NCBI GenBank assembly: GCA_024180945.1
Contig: JAKSGN010000005.1
Coordinates: forward strand, 3,348,001-3,412,000
Length of the DNA stretch: 64,000 nt
Direction: 5' to 3'
From: Macrophomina tecta
Taxonomy: Eukaryota; Ascomycota; Dothideomycetes; Botryosphaeriales; Botryosphaeriaceae
The notes beneath the pieces are model-generated. The model made no database searches, was not told the origin of the DNA, and saw only the letters and a list, made by a program, of their open reading frames with translations. A program made the position numbers and the translations under genes. Shown here piece after piece: positions 22,357 through 33,960 of this stretch (the first letter of the stretch is position 1; the number at the start of each line of letters is the position of its first letter).

Positions 22357-24924
22357 GATGTGAAGGGAGACGACGGGAGAAGAAGTGAACGGAAGAGAGC
22401 ACGTTTTCTTTCTCTTCTAGTGAACGAGCAGATTTGGTGCTACTGTGTGGAACGGATCGTCAGTCACGGAGAAGAGGGAATTGAAGTATATTGGCAGTCG
22501 TTGAACATTGAGGGAAGCATTCTGTCGTTGTGGTCAACCAGCTGTATCCGAAATAATTGGAATCGTGGTGATGAGAAGGTTGTGTAGGATCTGATGCGGC
22601 GGGGGTGTCCAGAAGACAAAGGTTGGCTTGTGCAGAATATACACGTGCCTTTATTAGCGTGCAAATATTACCCAGAGAGTCTGTTGCGTTTTGTGTGGTT
22701 CATCTGATTGTGGTTGTGAGAGTCTCTATTCTTGTCCGCTGAACAAAACAGCTGTGGGCACACTCCTGCGAGTGTGAAACGACTGGAAAACGCAGACGAG
22801 CTTTTAGCAATGCCACAGCACATTTCCTTGCCATTGCTCAGATGACCTGGACATAATAACTCAGGCTTGTGCTTATGGTTCAAAGAGCTTGGTGGGCATT
22901 CTCCTGTGCTGTCGACTGCTAAAAAAAAAAAACACCCCCCAGTGCGTGCTTCTCGGGGAACTTAACACTGCCGCACAGCAGGCGTACGCTCGGTGAGCCA
23001 ACTGCTCCGTATTCGTGCACTCTCATGTTTTCCGGCTTCGCAACCTGCTTTGGAGATTAGCTTATAAAACCGGCCATTTGGTAACTACGAGCAGATAGAC
23101 ACTCTGCCTTCCGGCGGTAATAGCTATGAGGAAAGCTTCAAAGAGCTACAAGTAACTAGGAGCAAGGTCTGGAGTGGGTGGTTTCTTTGTAGATGAGTCT
23201 AAAGTTTAAGGTGTAGTGGAAATCAGCCGTTACCGGTCGCGAAGTTTGGGATTTTATGATGTAGAGGCTGGGTTAGGGTTGTTGATGGTCCCCATGATTT
23301 CATGGGCATGGTGATTCAGACTGTGTCGGCCGCGATATTCCGGCCGGCCCAGGCGGGTAGAAGGGGGCGAGGGAAGGAGAAGGGCGAGTACGATCCGTTC
23401 CTGCTTTGCCCTGTCTATGGGCAATGATCGCACATTATTGTTCCACACGCGCTGACGGCTGAATGAGAGAGTCAGAGGATATGTTCTTGATGTATCACAT
23501 GCTTCTGTTGATCATTGATCGTCTCGTAAGAGATAATTTCGAATGCATTAATGTAAGTTTGGAAGGGGTGGGTTTTTATTCCAACCCGACATTCCATCGC
23601 CGCAGAGTACGGTGTTCGGATTCTTCAGAGATAGATACTAGGCCATGCTCTCGTTCTGTACCATTCTTCCTTCGATCTTAGCCCTCATTTCGGCGTATAT
23701 CTACTACCAAAGGTGCGGACTTGATCAGATTAGTGCACAGTGAGTTTTTCTATAGTAGCTTCGGGCAACATTCAACGATTAACATGCGGGTTGCAGTGTC
23801 TCAGTCATCGTATCCGTCACCTTTCCTGAACGATGGTGTCTATTAGGCAATACACAAAGCGGTTCAACACAGAGCAAACGCGGGCAGCATGTGACCTAGC
23901 TCGCTCTCTACGTCATTAGTCTATCCACAAAGGGAGAGAGGATTAGGGACAGTCTTTGCTGTTTTATGCCCTTATTCTGCACATCACCATGTTTACATAA
24001 GGAAAAGAGCCCAAAGGAGTAAAGCTCCGCTCTCTACTCTACCTTGACGTGGAACATATGGAGTGTCCACAAGGTCTATCTCGTAAGCGGCTCCAGAAGA
24101 GCTCTTAAGAATTCTTCTTGTAACGGCAAGCGAAGATATTCTCTTGTGCGCGGAACCACATTGTGGCTCCAGCGGGTCAGCAGAAGCTATTTATAACCCT
24201 TCAATATTTTATTGTATTTTATTTCTACCTTGCCTCCACAGGCGCGCAAGGGTGTACGATAACATGCGTACTCGTCGCTCAAGGCAGACAATCCACTGCT
24301 TCACAGGTAGGTATCAAGCGAAGTGTGACATGAAGTGCTGTCCACTGCACAGTGGGGATATCGGCAAACCAAATGGAATTCGTCGAGTTTGGAATGGTGG
24401 AGACTTGCACACTAAGAAGGAGAAGGTGATGATAACCCGGGATATTTTCTTTAATCAGAAGGGAAATGTGCTCCGTCCCCCGCGGAACACAAACTGGCAT
24501 ACCCCACTGTGCTGACTCATGTCATTGAAAATCTGACTCTTGCTTTTCTAATAAGGTTGGCGCTTAGGTCTGTAATGATCAGACGTACACACGGGCCGGG
24601 CCAACTGCAAGGCGAGGCCAATTCGTCCACGGTTGCGATGATCCAGTCGGTCTACTATTTACATGCGAAGCATAAGCAGTTTCATGCGCACAGGTGTTTT
24701 GGGTGAGGCTGGCTGGGTCGTCCTGCAAGAGCAATTGAGAGAAGCGCCGATTTTTCTCTTGCACATTTTCATGGGTTGCTCTTGGTGTCCATAATACTAG
24801 TGTACCAAGAAATATCATGCCACCGGCCTACCTCGGGGTCCAATGCTAGGCCCAGACTGGCCCCTGCTTAAGCCAATGGGGTGCCGGGACTGCCTCGTGC
24901 CTTAGCGCAATAATAAACCTTGAG
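22357..24924. other. gene-poor stretch of about 2.6 kb
   Basis: Only short frames lacking family features or signal peptides are present on both strands. An A12 tract lies near 22920. The base composition is more AT-rich and codon-like bias is absent, so it may contain decayed mobile DNA. No terminal repeats or transposase motifs were found by eye. Confidence 0.45.
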
Positions 24925-24932
24925 TATAAAAA
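24925..24932 (+). promoter_or_regulatory. TATA box of the arylsulfotransferase-family gene
   Basis: TATAAAAA lies 119 bp before the final exon-1 ATG. There is little room between it and the start codon for an extra signal-peptide exon. Confidence 0.4.
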
Positions 24933-25050
24933 ATAGCGATTAGTACTTATCGTTTGATCGGCAACTTATTGGAGCAAACGCCGGCCACAAACAGAGGTTG
25001 GAGCTCATTTGCAGTCATAAACCAAGCCTGAACTTGTCATCGCAGAACGA

Positions 25051-27034
25051 ATGGACTCAACCGCTGGAGAAAATCCCGTGGCCTCGGCTCCATTCTATTA
25101 TTCAGTGAGTCACATTTACCATTTCCTCTTACATGGCTGATCAGTTACTGTCCAGCGGCCTGACATCAATCCACCGCCTGTCGAAATCAGCTTCCTTGAT
25201 CCTAGTGCAGCCTCCTCAGGCTATATCTTTCTGGCACCATGGAGTCATTCAGAGATGTCCAGTATAAACGCCGGGCCGTATATTTTTGACAACTCAGGAG
25301 TAAAGCGCATTCACCCAGTTTTCGGATGTCCCGCTACTGACAACACATCAGAAATTGGTCTGGGCGGGTGCTGCTGATTTCGGCGGTGTATCAGCGCACA
25401 GTCCGCACGTTTGCCAGTGGAAGTCAAGAGACCATCTTTGCTTCTTTCTTGGCGCGTCCCACCATGGCTTTGGACGCGGTGTAGGCATCATCCTGGACTC
25501 GACGTACCGCATCGCTGCAACTGTTCAGGTCGGAGGCTCAGCCATGAGTGCCGGGGACATGCACGAGTTTCGTCTCATGAACGGCCGCAGCGCTCTCATA
25601 TCCATCTACCAGGTCGTGCCATACGACCTGAGCCCATTCGGTATCACAGACCGCATTGGGTGGGTAGCTGAGTCTGTCTTCCAAGAGATCCGAATCTCAG
25701 ATGGCCAGGTCCTCTTCGAATGGTCCAGCCTGGAGCACGATCAGACTAGCCCGCGCAACGCAGTGGTGTTACCCGGCGCGACAGCCATCGGCAGCAATGG
25801 TCTCGATCCCGGAACGCCATGGGACTACTTCCACATCAACTCCATAGACAAGTGCAGAGACGGAGACTACTTGGTTTCATCGCGGCACATGTCGACAATC
25901 TATAAGATTTCCCGGATAGACGGCCGTGTTATTTGGCAGCTCAGTGGTCAGGACTTGCACAGTCTTAACCACACGCTTCTACATCCCACATATCACAAGG
26001 ACTTCAATTTCTCAAGCCAGCACGATGTCAAGCTGGTATCGGAAAATAAGACACACAGCATCCTCTCCTTCTTCGATAACGCGAGTGATGACTGGAGCTC
26101 TACAGCTGCCCATTCTCGCGGCATGGTCATCGCCCTTGATCACGAAGCTCAAACAGCAACCCTCCTGTCCGAACACTCCCCAGAGAGCGCCATACACCAA
26201 ATGCTATCAGGCTCCCAAGGCAGTTTACAGCTCCTCCAAAACAACAACGCCTTCATCGGCTGGGGCAAGTGGCCCTTCTTTTCCGAGCACTCCGCCAACG
26301 GCACCACCGTTCTTTGGGGCCAGTTCGCGGCCAACGCCTCCGACACGGACATCATGAGCTACCGGGTGCGCAAGTTCGACTGGACTGCCACACCGCACGA
26401 TAGCCCCACCATGTTCGCTTACTCGCGCAACGCCAGCGCCGAGGCCGGCACGGTCCTCTACGTCTCCTGGAACGGCGCTACGGAGGTCGCGGCGTGGAGG
26501 TTTTACCACGCCGTCGATGCAGCGACTGATACGGGACAGGATATGGATGGCAGGGCTTGGAGAATTCTCGGGACAGCGAACAAGACCGGCTTTGAGACAC
26601 GGTTCCGTACGCGTGAGTATGCGAAGTGGGTTTTTGCTGAAGCGGTGGGGAAGGATGGTAAAGCAATTCGGAGGTCGCGGATCTCGAAGGTGTTCGTACC
26701 TTCTGGTGGGTTGCGAGATGTTTGTGATGAATGGGGCTGTCCGGCCATGCTACCTGATCCTGCGGCCTCGATTAATGGAAAGCTAAAAGCAGACAAAGTG
26801 AATTGGGGCGCTATTGGACACCACGGTGGGCGGCGGTTCCGGACTCAGTATCCGCCACAGCCTCCAGCGGAGCTACTGAGTCTCGCGTGGCAAGTCGTGC
26901 CGCAGATTATTGCATTAGCGTTGGTTTTTGGTTTCATCGGCTCACTTTGGGCAGCACCGAAGCTATACACGAAACTTGAAAGACAAGGGAAGAGAAAGTG
27001 GTATCAAGAGGCGGAAAGCACAGATAATATCTAG
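25051..27034 (+). CDS. arylsulfotransferase (ASST)-family protein with C-terminal anchor
   Basis: Three exons (25051-25104, 25156-25299, 25352-27034) give 626 residues. The order SRPDINPPP, SGYIFLAPW, GPYIFDNSGKLVW and MHEFRLMNGRSALI, then HINSIDKCRDGDYLVSSRHMSTIYKISRIDGRVIWQLSG, is that of the fungal arylsulfotransferase/ASST beta-propeller family. Bacterial ASSTs move sulfate between phenols, but most fungal members are biochemically uncharacterised, so activity is not assured. A single strong membrane segment lies near residues 574-600 with a short basic cytoplasmic tail (KLYTKLERQGKRK). Unlike usual relatives, no N-terminal signal peptide is seen in this model. Several NxT/NxS sequons in the propeller (NHT, NFS, NKT, NAS) suggest it is nevertheless luminal or extracellular. 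Confidence 0.88.
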
Positions 27035-27860
27035 CCTGGATCTCATTCCGTGGAGCAAGCTGTTCGGACCTATCGTGGAGAAGAGGATGGCTAATGCACT
27101 AATCTGCAAATAGGCTCTCACCGGTGTATCGCGTAGGACCTCATCCGGCGATGCCGTAAAGTCGGGCGGCTTCAAGGTGATACTTCTAGTAGAAGTATCA
27201 CAGCGGATTTGGAGCCTGGGGCTGGGAGCTCGTGTATCGGCGGCCGCACCCTCACCCCCTGGCAAATAAATAACCAAGTCAACCTTCTCCTGCTGCGAAT
27301 AGACGGGTCTCGACTGAGCCCCGCGTGGGCCGTGCCACTGTCGCCCTCCATTCCCTCGTATTCCTGAGTCAGCTGCGACCTGGATGGGTTCGGTCGGATT
27401 CTCAACCAATCCCAATGTTATCTTTGTAAGAGAGTGAACGATCAGAGGAGAAAAAAGTCCTTCTGCTTTGTTATATTCCCTTTGCGGCAAAATTGATGGC
27501 GTTATATCTAGATCAAAAGCTCGTCATGCAAGGCCTAGAGTTCCCATACCCCGCATTTTTCCCTATCGAGTAGCCGCATAGCCATTAAGGGCAGGTGTTC
27601 GTGCCACGAGACCGTGCTGCATTATAGTTTAGATTTAAGTTTACCACATCATAGCGGCTCTACTAAAACATTACCAAGGCCTAGGTTCAATCAGAGACCG
27701 GCTGGGTCATACACCGCTATCTTTACCACACAGTGCATTAGTACCTATTCCAGTTGGTAGAGATGCATAACCGGAGTGTACACCGTTGAATTTCTCGCAA
27801 AGACGACCGAATACGAATGATTCCCGGCCACCCCCCACTCCGGAGCGTGTGAGGGAAGTA
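27035..27860. other. intergenic with a strong palindrome
   Basis: No gene is seen. It contains a 25-nt near-perfect palindrome (27177-27201) and the promoter of the cysteine-rich secreted protein. Confidence 0.5.
27177..27201. repeat. perfect 12-bp inverted repeat with 1-nt centre
   Basis: GTGATACTTCTA is followed by one G and then its exact reverse complement. It sits about 140 bp after the ASST-family stop codon. It could form a very stable hairpin in the transcript or be a dyad protein-binding site. Confidence 0.9.
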
Positions 27861-27868
27861 TATAAAGG
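27861..27868 (+). promoter_or_regulatory. TATA box of the cysteine-rich secreted protein
   Basis: TATAAAGG lies 98 bp before the ATG of the small secreted protein gene. Confidence 0.5.
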
Positions 27869-27965
27869 AGGAACCCCGTTCACAAAAAAAGCATCGAACT
27901 ATCAAATTAATTCCACATCATTCTGTCGCACTGAGCCTTAAGCAAGTATCCTATCCACCAACGAA

Positions 27966-28385
27966 ATGAAGTTCTTCTACGTCACCCTCACCTTCCTCAT
28001 CGGCCTTGCTGCCGCCACCCCTTTAACTCATGATGCTGAAGCCGTCGCTGGAGCGGAGGCTGTTGAGAATCTTCTGCCCAGACAGTACGATCCTCGTTGC
28101 CCTGGCGGTTGTGCCAACCGCGCCCGCTGCTGCGGTAACAATGTGAGTCTCTTAATATTGCTATGTTCCTCTGGAGACAGACTAACCACATGCCCGACGG
28201 GGTAACGTTCGAACCAGAGAGTGAGTACCCATCCTACTGCCACAATCTCTGGATGGACGCTAACCTAATGCAGTGCGTAAGCCGAACCTCATTTTCGATA
28301 TCATCCATTCTTTCACTAACAAAGCCACTACTTGGGATGGGCAACACAACAGTGTGTAAGTAACTCTCCATTCAACTTTCATTTT
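27966..28385 (+). CDS. small cysteine-rich secreted protein (3' structure uncertain)
   Basis: The first exon (27966-28142) is clear. It has a signal peptide (MKFFYVTLTFLIGLAAAT), an acidic propeptide ending LPRQ (a possible Kex2-like site), then a cysteine-dense start of the mature peptide (RCPGGC, RCC). A 38-bp intron (28143-28180) leads in phase to TNHMPDGVTFEPE. Beyond this, two splicings are possible. One reads on to about 28275 and joins at 28325. The other uses GTGAGT at 28221 and needs a 3-nt micro-exon, so the end is approximate. The mature protein would be under 90 residues with about six cysteines. No family is recognised. Its size, secretion and cysteine spacing fit an effector or antimicrobial-like protein, which is inference only. 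Confidence 0.55.
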
Positions 28386-31300
28386 TATCGTACCTGACAT
28401 GGCTGCAGTAAGTAAAACCAATAGCATCATTGGCGTACATGGACATTGGAAGCTTTTGATCATTTTTCAGGTTGTTGTGTCTGCTTGGAGGCTTGGAAAA
28501 CAACCGGGAGTAGCGTCTGGTTCTAGACGACCGTCAGAACAAATAATACAGAGCCAATACCTCGAAACGGGATTGCCAACTACTATCCAGGTTGTCATCT
28601 TAGATGGAAGACCATCACCAGATGTGCCAAGTCGCCGCACGTGGCATTAGGCATGTGCACCGCCGTCAGAAGCTTGAGGAATCCACCGCGGTTGGCAGGA
28701 TCCGCTTCTCAAGCGGATCGGGGCCTCGCAGAACTCGGAAACAAGATGTGTGTAAGTAGTTGATTGTTGTAGGAACGCCTTCCAAAGGCGGCTATCTACC
28801 TATGCTATAATGCCTTCCTTCGCTGGGCGGCCCGAGGCCGCTGCCAGCCCCAGGGAAGGACCTCCTCCCAACCAACTACCGCATCCTGACAGTGGTGGTT
28901 TGTTGTACAGGCACAATCCATCCCTAATATGATTCTAGTAAATGAGAATGGCGACACCCATACTACGCTCCGGTGCATGTATCCGATTTGACTGATACTC
29001 TTCGCCGTTGTGCCTCCAGTCGCCATCGACCCGAGCCGATAATGAAGGCCATGTCCATGCTGAACAGTATCCACATAACATGAAATCTATTAGGGATATT
29101 TCACGTCTAGAACGACGAATTTCTGATCCAATTTTTTTTTTTTAAAAGAAAAAAAAGTTGCCTGATTGGTCTGACACGAAAATAGCCCGCACGCAGAGTG
29201 ATATATGCCTAATTAAGAACTCGGTTGTAGCGCGGCAATCCTTGTCTCCGGATGATTCTGTATAACCTTCAAAAAGAAACACCCCAAAGGCTTTAAGTCC
29301 CGAAACAGGACTGGCCGTAATTTAGCCCTGAATCTTTGGTTGCTACGGCTGTCGGACACGCGGATATTTGCATTGAAAATGCCCAATGACCAAGATCTAG
29401 CAGGGTGTCAATTATTTGAGTGACCTTCACTCCCTTCCACGACCAAGGCAGTGTTCCTCCAAGGGAAAGCGACGGAGCTCTCTTGGTGGATCCGGTCCTC
29501 GCACGGCATGTTGTATGTGCTGCGCTGGGTGCGAAAGAAAATACAGTCACAAACTTTGACTAATTTGGCTGAAAAAAGCTGAATTCTTGAGCATTGAGTG
29601 CATATTGCTGGGGCTGACTGGGAATCAATTCTTTCCCGAACTTAGGCATTATTCGGAAATTACGCTGTTTGGTCACGGATCTTCTCATTGAGTCAAGATA
29701 ATGCAAAGAGCGTCTTTTTGCCCCATAAAGACCACAACACAGCGACCACAGCAAAGTGGGACAAGGTGAGTGTTGTATTGATCTAGAAAACGAAGCGCTT
29801 CATTGTATAGATAAGTCTATCGGCAGCCTGGACCTTTGTTGTATACTTGCTTCTACAGCTATTGGGGATCTGTTGGGCTGTCGCGGAGAAGGCTGGCGCG
29901 TAAATATCTATTATAGCACTGATAGCGCCCGGGGTACTTGTAGCGGAATATTTAAAGACTAACCGCACAATACGTCAGTTCCACTTTGCTCTGAAACAGC
30001 CGCGGACAGACTGAGGGTGCAAACCACCGCATCCCAGACTTCTGCTTGAGGCGTCATGGGCACGGAGGCAGCAAGGACTTCCAGCTCATCAGCACGCACT
30101 TACCTCCAATTCATGACATGGAAGCGACATAATATGGGCTGATCAGCTATGAAGCGGGATTTTATTGTAAACATGATGTGGTTCGCATCAGAGCGGCAAT
30201 TTGCAGAATCTCATCAATTCTGGGATAAGGAAACGGAAATACTGGTCGGCAGGGGGACTGAAAGACAGCTTGTAAATTAAAAAGGAAGGCAAAGAGAGCA
30301 GAACAGGTTAAAGCCAAGAGGGCCGAAACAAAGCGGCAGTGGTGAATACGCGGGGTCAGACAACCGCTGTATAACATGCTGTAACTTGTGCGAGAACACC
30401 TGTATCGCCAAACGAATCATTGCTCGTACGTCGGATGATGATTCTATTTGCTGACGGCGTTTGATGAACATGACAGCTTTGACGAGCCTGGACGATTAAT
30501 GGAAGATTTCGAGACCGCCTACCAATCAGCAAACATGAGATACGTATTTCAAGTCCCTCTGAACGATCGCCTGCAGCATCCGCAGGAATCCCAAAGGCCC
30601 TCAATTAAGATAAGCATATCCAAGGGAAATTACGAGACAGGCCATGCCGTGGCACGGAGCAGGTCGTATCGGACACGTCCACTGAAAAGTAACTCGGTCC
30701 TGTTAGCATGATTATTTGTGCATCACCAGTTGGAAATTGTTGAAATATTGGGTTACCGTCCACCAGGTAATATAAGGCAAGGATTGGGAGAGAGAGGCAC
30801 GAGAGGCGTCCCTTATTCTCATGCTATGTAGCTAGCTACATTTGGTAATCCTTGCAAGCACGTGATAACCAAGTATTCCAACAGAAATCTGTTAATTGTT
30901 GCTCCGGTTCCATTTTTCAGGTACAATAGCAGTCCAGCATTCATGAGCGGTTATTTCCTGCATTCCTACTCCATCGCATATACTCAAAAGCGGAACTACA
31001 TAACCGGCACCGAAACCGCCAGCTTGCGTCAGGTTGCGGCTGACAATAAGGTTACTCCGATGCGCCCGTGCGTTAAGTTTATCCAACTGGCATTGGTACC
31101 GGGCCCATGCGCCGTTCGCACGCCACCGGACTATCGCGCGACCAGGCTGGGGTCGGATGCTTTTCGGGCACAAGAGCAGAAATGTATGTATGTCAAAGGA
31201 TATGGCTTCACTGTGACACTGGCTTGCAAGGCTTCTAACGAAGCCGAAGAACGTCCCATCTTCTTGCTCGTGCCTCTGAAGCTATAAGCAGTGACTTTGC

Positions 31301-32158
31301 GCGTGATTCTGGGCTCCATTACGAGCTTCAAAAGCCCTCGAAAGTGATCGACTGCTCCGAGTTTGCTGATCGGCGACGACTTCTACAGATGGAGGTCTGT
31401 AGCAGCGTTGGGAGATTATGAACGCGTTCAATATCCGCTCATGATAAGGCTGTGTGCTCCGATAGGGCTCAGGGGATGAAATGGCGTCGAGTAGTTGGTC
31501 ATGTATTGCAGGGATTGGAGCAATGCAAAAGACAGGACCCTGCTTCGAGCTTTAGAGGCATATAATCATGGTGCACAAGTAGCTGAAGCGCTTCTCAGAC
31601 GCAAATAATAGAAGGATCTGATAACATCCAGATACATTTGGCGTCATATATTCAAGCTCGAGAGCTGTTTCTTTCCCCGGGAGAAGTGTTGTCACAGGGA
31701 TGGGAAAAAGACGTAGAACAGTAGGTCCATGACGTTCGAGAATGTTCGTCGAACGGAATGAATTGATGGTATCTTTTTGCTGAACAAATAGAGAATTAGG
31801 GAATCATGGGTCATTGAACCTACAATACTCCCCTGGGTCGCGGCTCTCCTGAGCCGCTGTACAGTTCCCCACTCCGCCGCACGGTCCCGGAGCATGAGCG
31901 GCCCAAGCGCCTCCTTATTAAGTGCGGCATTAAGCATGCAGAGAGGAGCACGCGCAGACGCCCAGCACTGGAGCTCGCTCGAGCTCAGCAAAAGGCTGGG
32001 AGTGGGCCGGCAGCGGTTATACAGCGGGTCGCGCCCGCTTCTGGAAGACTCGGAATTGAAACGCCCCGGAGAGGATCGCCAAGATAGACATGTCCGCAGT
32101 CCTCAGCGTCGGCAATTCTGGCCCCCTGCGGGAAGGGTTGTTTCGTTTCGTAGCCTCA
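28386..32158. other. gene-poor stretch of about 3.7 kb
   Basis: No gene model is supported on either strand. Features are a short hairpin (28699-28719), a T/A-rich tract near 29131-29158, and scattered short frames without recognisable motifs. Possible interpretations are decayed repeats or long untranslated/regulatory DNA. Confidence 0.4.
28699..28719. repeat. 9-bp inverted repeat, 3-nt loop
   Basis: GATCCGCTT and AAGCGGATC flank CTC, forming a perfect short hairpin downstream of the cysteine-rich gene. Its significance is unknown. Confidence 0.8.
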
Positions 32159-33136
32159 TCATTGGCCCTCGGCGAGCATGCGTCTGCGCTCCAGCTCAGC
32201 CTCAAGGTCGTCAAGCGACATGGGAACCTTGCGACGGCCCCACTTGGCCTTCTCTTCAAGGGCAAAGCCGGGCATGCTGGTCATGGCGACCACGAGGAAG
32301 CCGAGCTCTTCGCGGTCCGTATCGAAGACCTCCCACCACTCCTCGGCGGGCAACTTGATTTCGATCTCACGAGCAGCAAGATAAACGGCGGCAGTGGCGA
32401 GAGAGGAGGGCTGGTGGGTCAGGTAGGGCAGTTGGGGGCTCAGGAGGGCGGTGTTGAGATGAGCGAAGACGCGCTTGGCGAGGTTGGTGGCGGGCGAGTC
32501 CTCGACAGCGTCAAACTTGATGCCAAGGGCTTGAAGGTAGTTGATGGCGAGAGTGTAGGGCAGAGCAACGTGCGTATCGAAGCCCAGCACGCGCAGCAGA
32601 TGGGCCTCGGTCTTCATCAGGATCGCGCGGAGAGCATGGTAGGTCCCCTCGCTGACATAGTAGGTGGCCGGGTCGTCGGGCGAAGACTCCGTGAATTTGG
32701 AGGGGTCCACATAGGTGCAGGGCAGGGCGTCGAGATACTGGTAGACATTGATGACGGCCCGCGGCGGTCTCGGATAGGCGGAGAGCTTGGCGATCATGTA
32801 CAGAGCAGCGGCGGAAACGTCCTGAGCGGGCGTGGTGAGCAAGGTGGGGAAGCGCAAGATGGAGAAAGGTCACGTGGGCAGTACCTTGGCCCCGTACTCT
32901 CTGAGACTGCCGCCCTCGGGACCGAGCCAGAAGCGGGCGAAGACGACGATGGCGTGGGCGATGATGTCCTGAGGCAGACGCAGCAGGACGCCGGCCTGCT
33001 GCGTGAGGCGGGCGCCGGCAAAGCGGATGGAATCTTCGAGGTCTGGCGGGACGCCGTCGAGCTGCGAGCCCGACGCGGCCAGCTGATCGAGCGTGGCCAG
33101 CGGGTTGGCCAGATGTGAAGCGAGCGGGGGCGCCAT
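32159..33136 (-). CDS. cyclin-L-like cyclin
   Basis: Two exons on the minus strand (33136-32885, 32821-32159) give 304 residues. The first cyclin fold contains FAGARLTQQAGVLLRLPQDIIAHAI followed by FARFWL. It continues after the 63-bp intron with DVSAAALYMIAKLSAYPRPPRAVINVY. The second fold has EAHLLRVLGFDTHVALPY, YLTHQPSSLATAAVYLAARE and IKLPAEEWWEVF. These blocks resemble cyclin L (partner of Cdk11/Cdk12-type kinases linked to transcription and splicing) more than cyclin C or K. The protein ends soon after the second fold and lacks the Arg/Ser-rich tail of animal cyclin L. It could instead be grouped with cyclin K or Pch1-like fungal cyclins. It is divergent from the LPMO gene across about 0.8 kb. 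Confidence 0.88.
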
Positions 33137-33960
33137 GTCCGATATTGCAGTATGGTGAAGGGCTGGAAGGAGCTGCGTCAGAAGTGGTCCAGTCGCGTCG
33201 CTTGCCCGCGCGACCTGGTTCCCGGCGCGCGGGATTCCCAACGCGGCCTAGCGCCAGCAGCGCGGAGCTTGGCGAGATTGGCGGGCGTGAGGCTCCAGAA
33301 AACCTCCGTCCGCATCGACGCCCCTCTCATCAGCTCGCCCGCCGCAGCATCCATGCATGCATCTCACCGCCGTCTGGCCTGCCGCGCACGTCATCCCCGG
33401 TGCACGCTGGTGGCCCCGCGGCTCTGCGCTCGGCAGCTGTGGCGCCCGTCTAGGCGCCCGCGCGGTCCGGCTCCAGAAATCGCTGTAAACATGAGACGGC
33501 CCTCGGCTGCGACTCCACTCCGGGAGAGCTAAGCGGCCCAGGAGGCGCTGCCCGGAGACGCGAGCTGCGCACGGAGATGGCCAGGGGCTCGGCATAGCTG
33601 TTTGAAAACACCACCCGAGCAAAACGAGGCCAAGCGCCCGGGCCGCCCTCAGCCCAGTCGCCGCTCGTTACGGGTGTCTGCGAAACGTCTGCTTCCCTAT
33701 CCTGATGGGGCCTGGAGTGTGATCTGCCCCGGCGGCTGCGAACTGCTGGTGTATTTGTAGCAGCCTGCCGCCCAGCTGTCCACCCTTCTCTCACCACCAA
33801 GGCTAGCCATCCTTTGCTTGACTTTGCTCTCTTTCCGGTCTGTGACCATCACATTCTTTTTCCCAATCCTCCATTCGTTTTTCCGGTACAGGTACCAGGA
33901 CCCCTACAGTCTCTTCTCGCTGCATCCAGTCGGAACCACTCTCTACACCAACATCCAAAA
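33137..33960. other. divergent promoter region, cyclin / LPMO
   Basis: Start codons of the two genes are 824 bp apart. The stretch is GC-rich near the cyclin and pyrimidine-rich near the LPMO. No extra gene is supported. Confidence 0.5.

Noticed and set aside
24144..24515. 123-codon + strand frame in the VPS35-ASST gap
   Set aside because: Mixed composition, poor codon bias and no recognisable motif; chance open frame most likely.
30862..31287. 141-codon + strand frame
   Set aside because: No domain, signal peptide or promoter features; codon use unlike the supported genes.
32090..33118. 342-codon + strand frame over the cyclin gene
   Set aside because: It is antisense to both cyclin exons and runs through the cyclin intron. 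The minus-strand cyclin folds are unmistakable.
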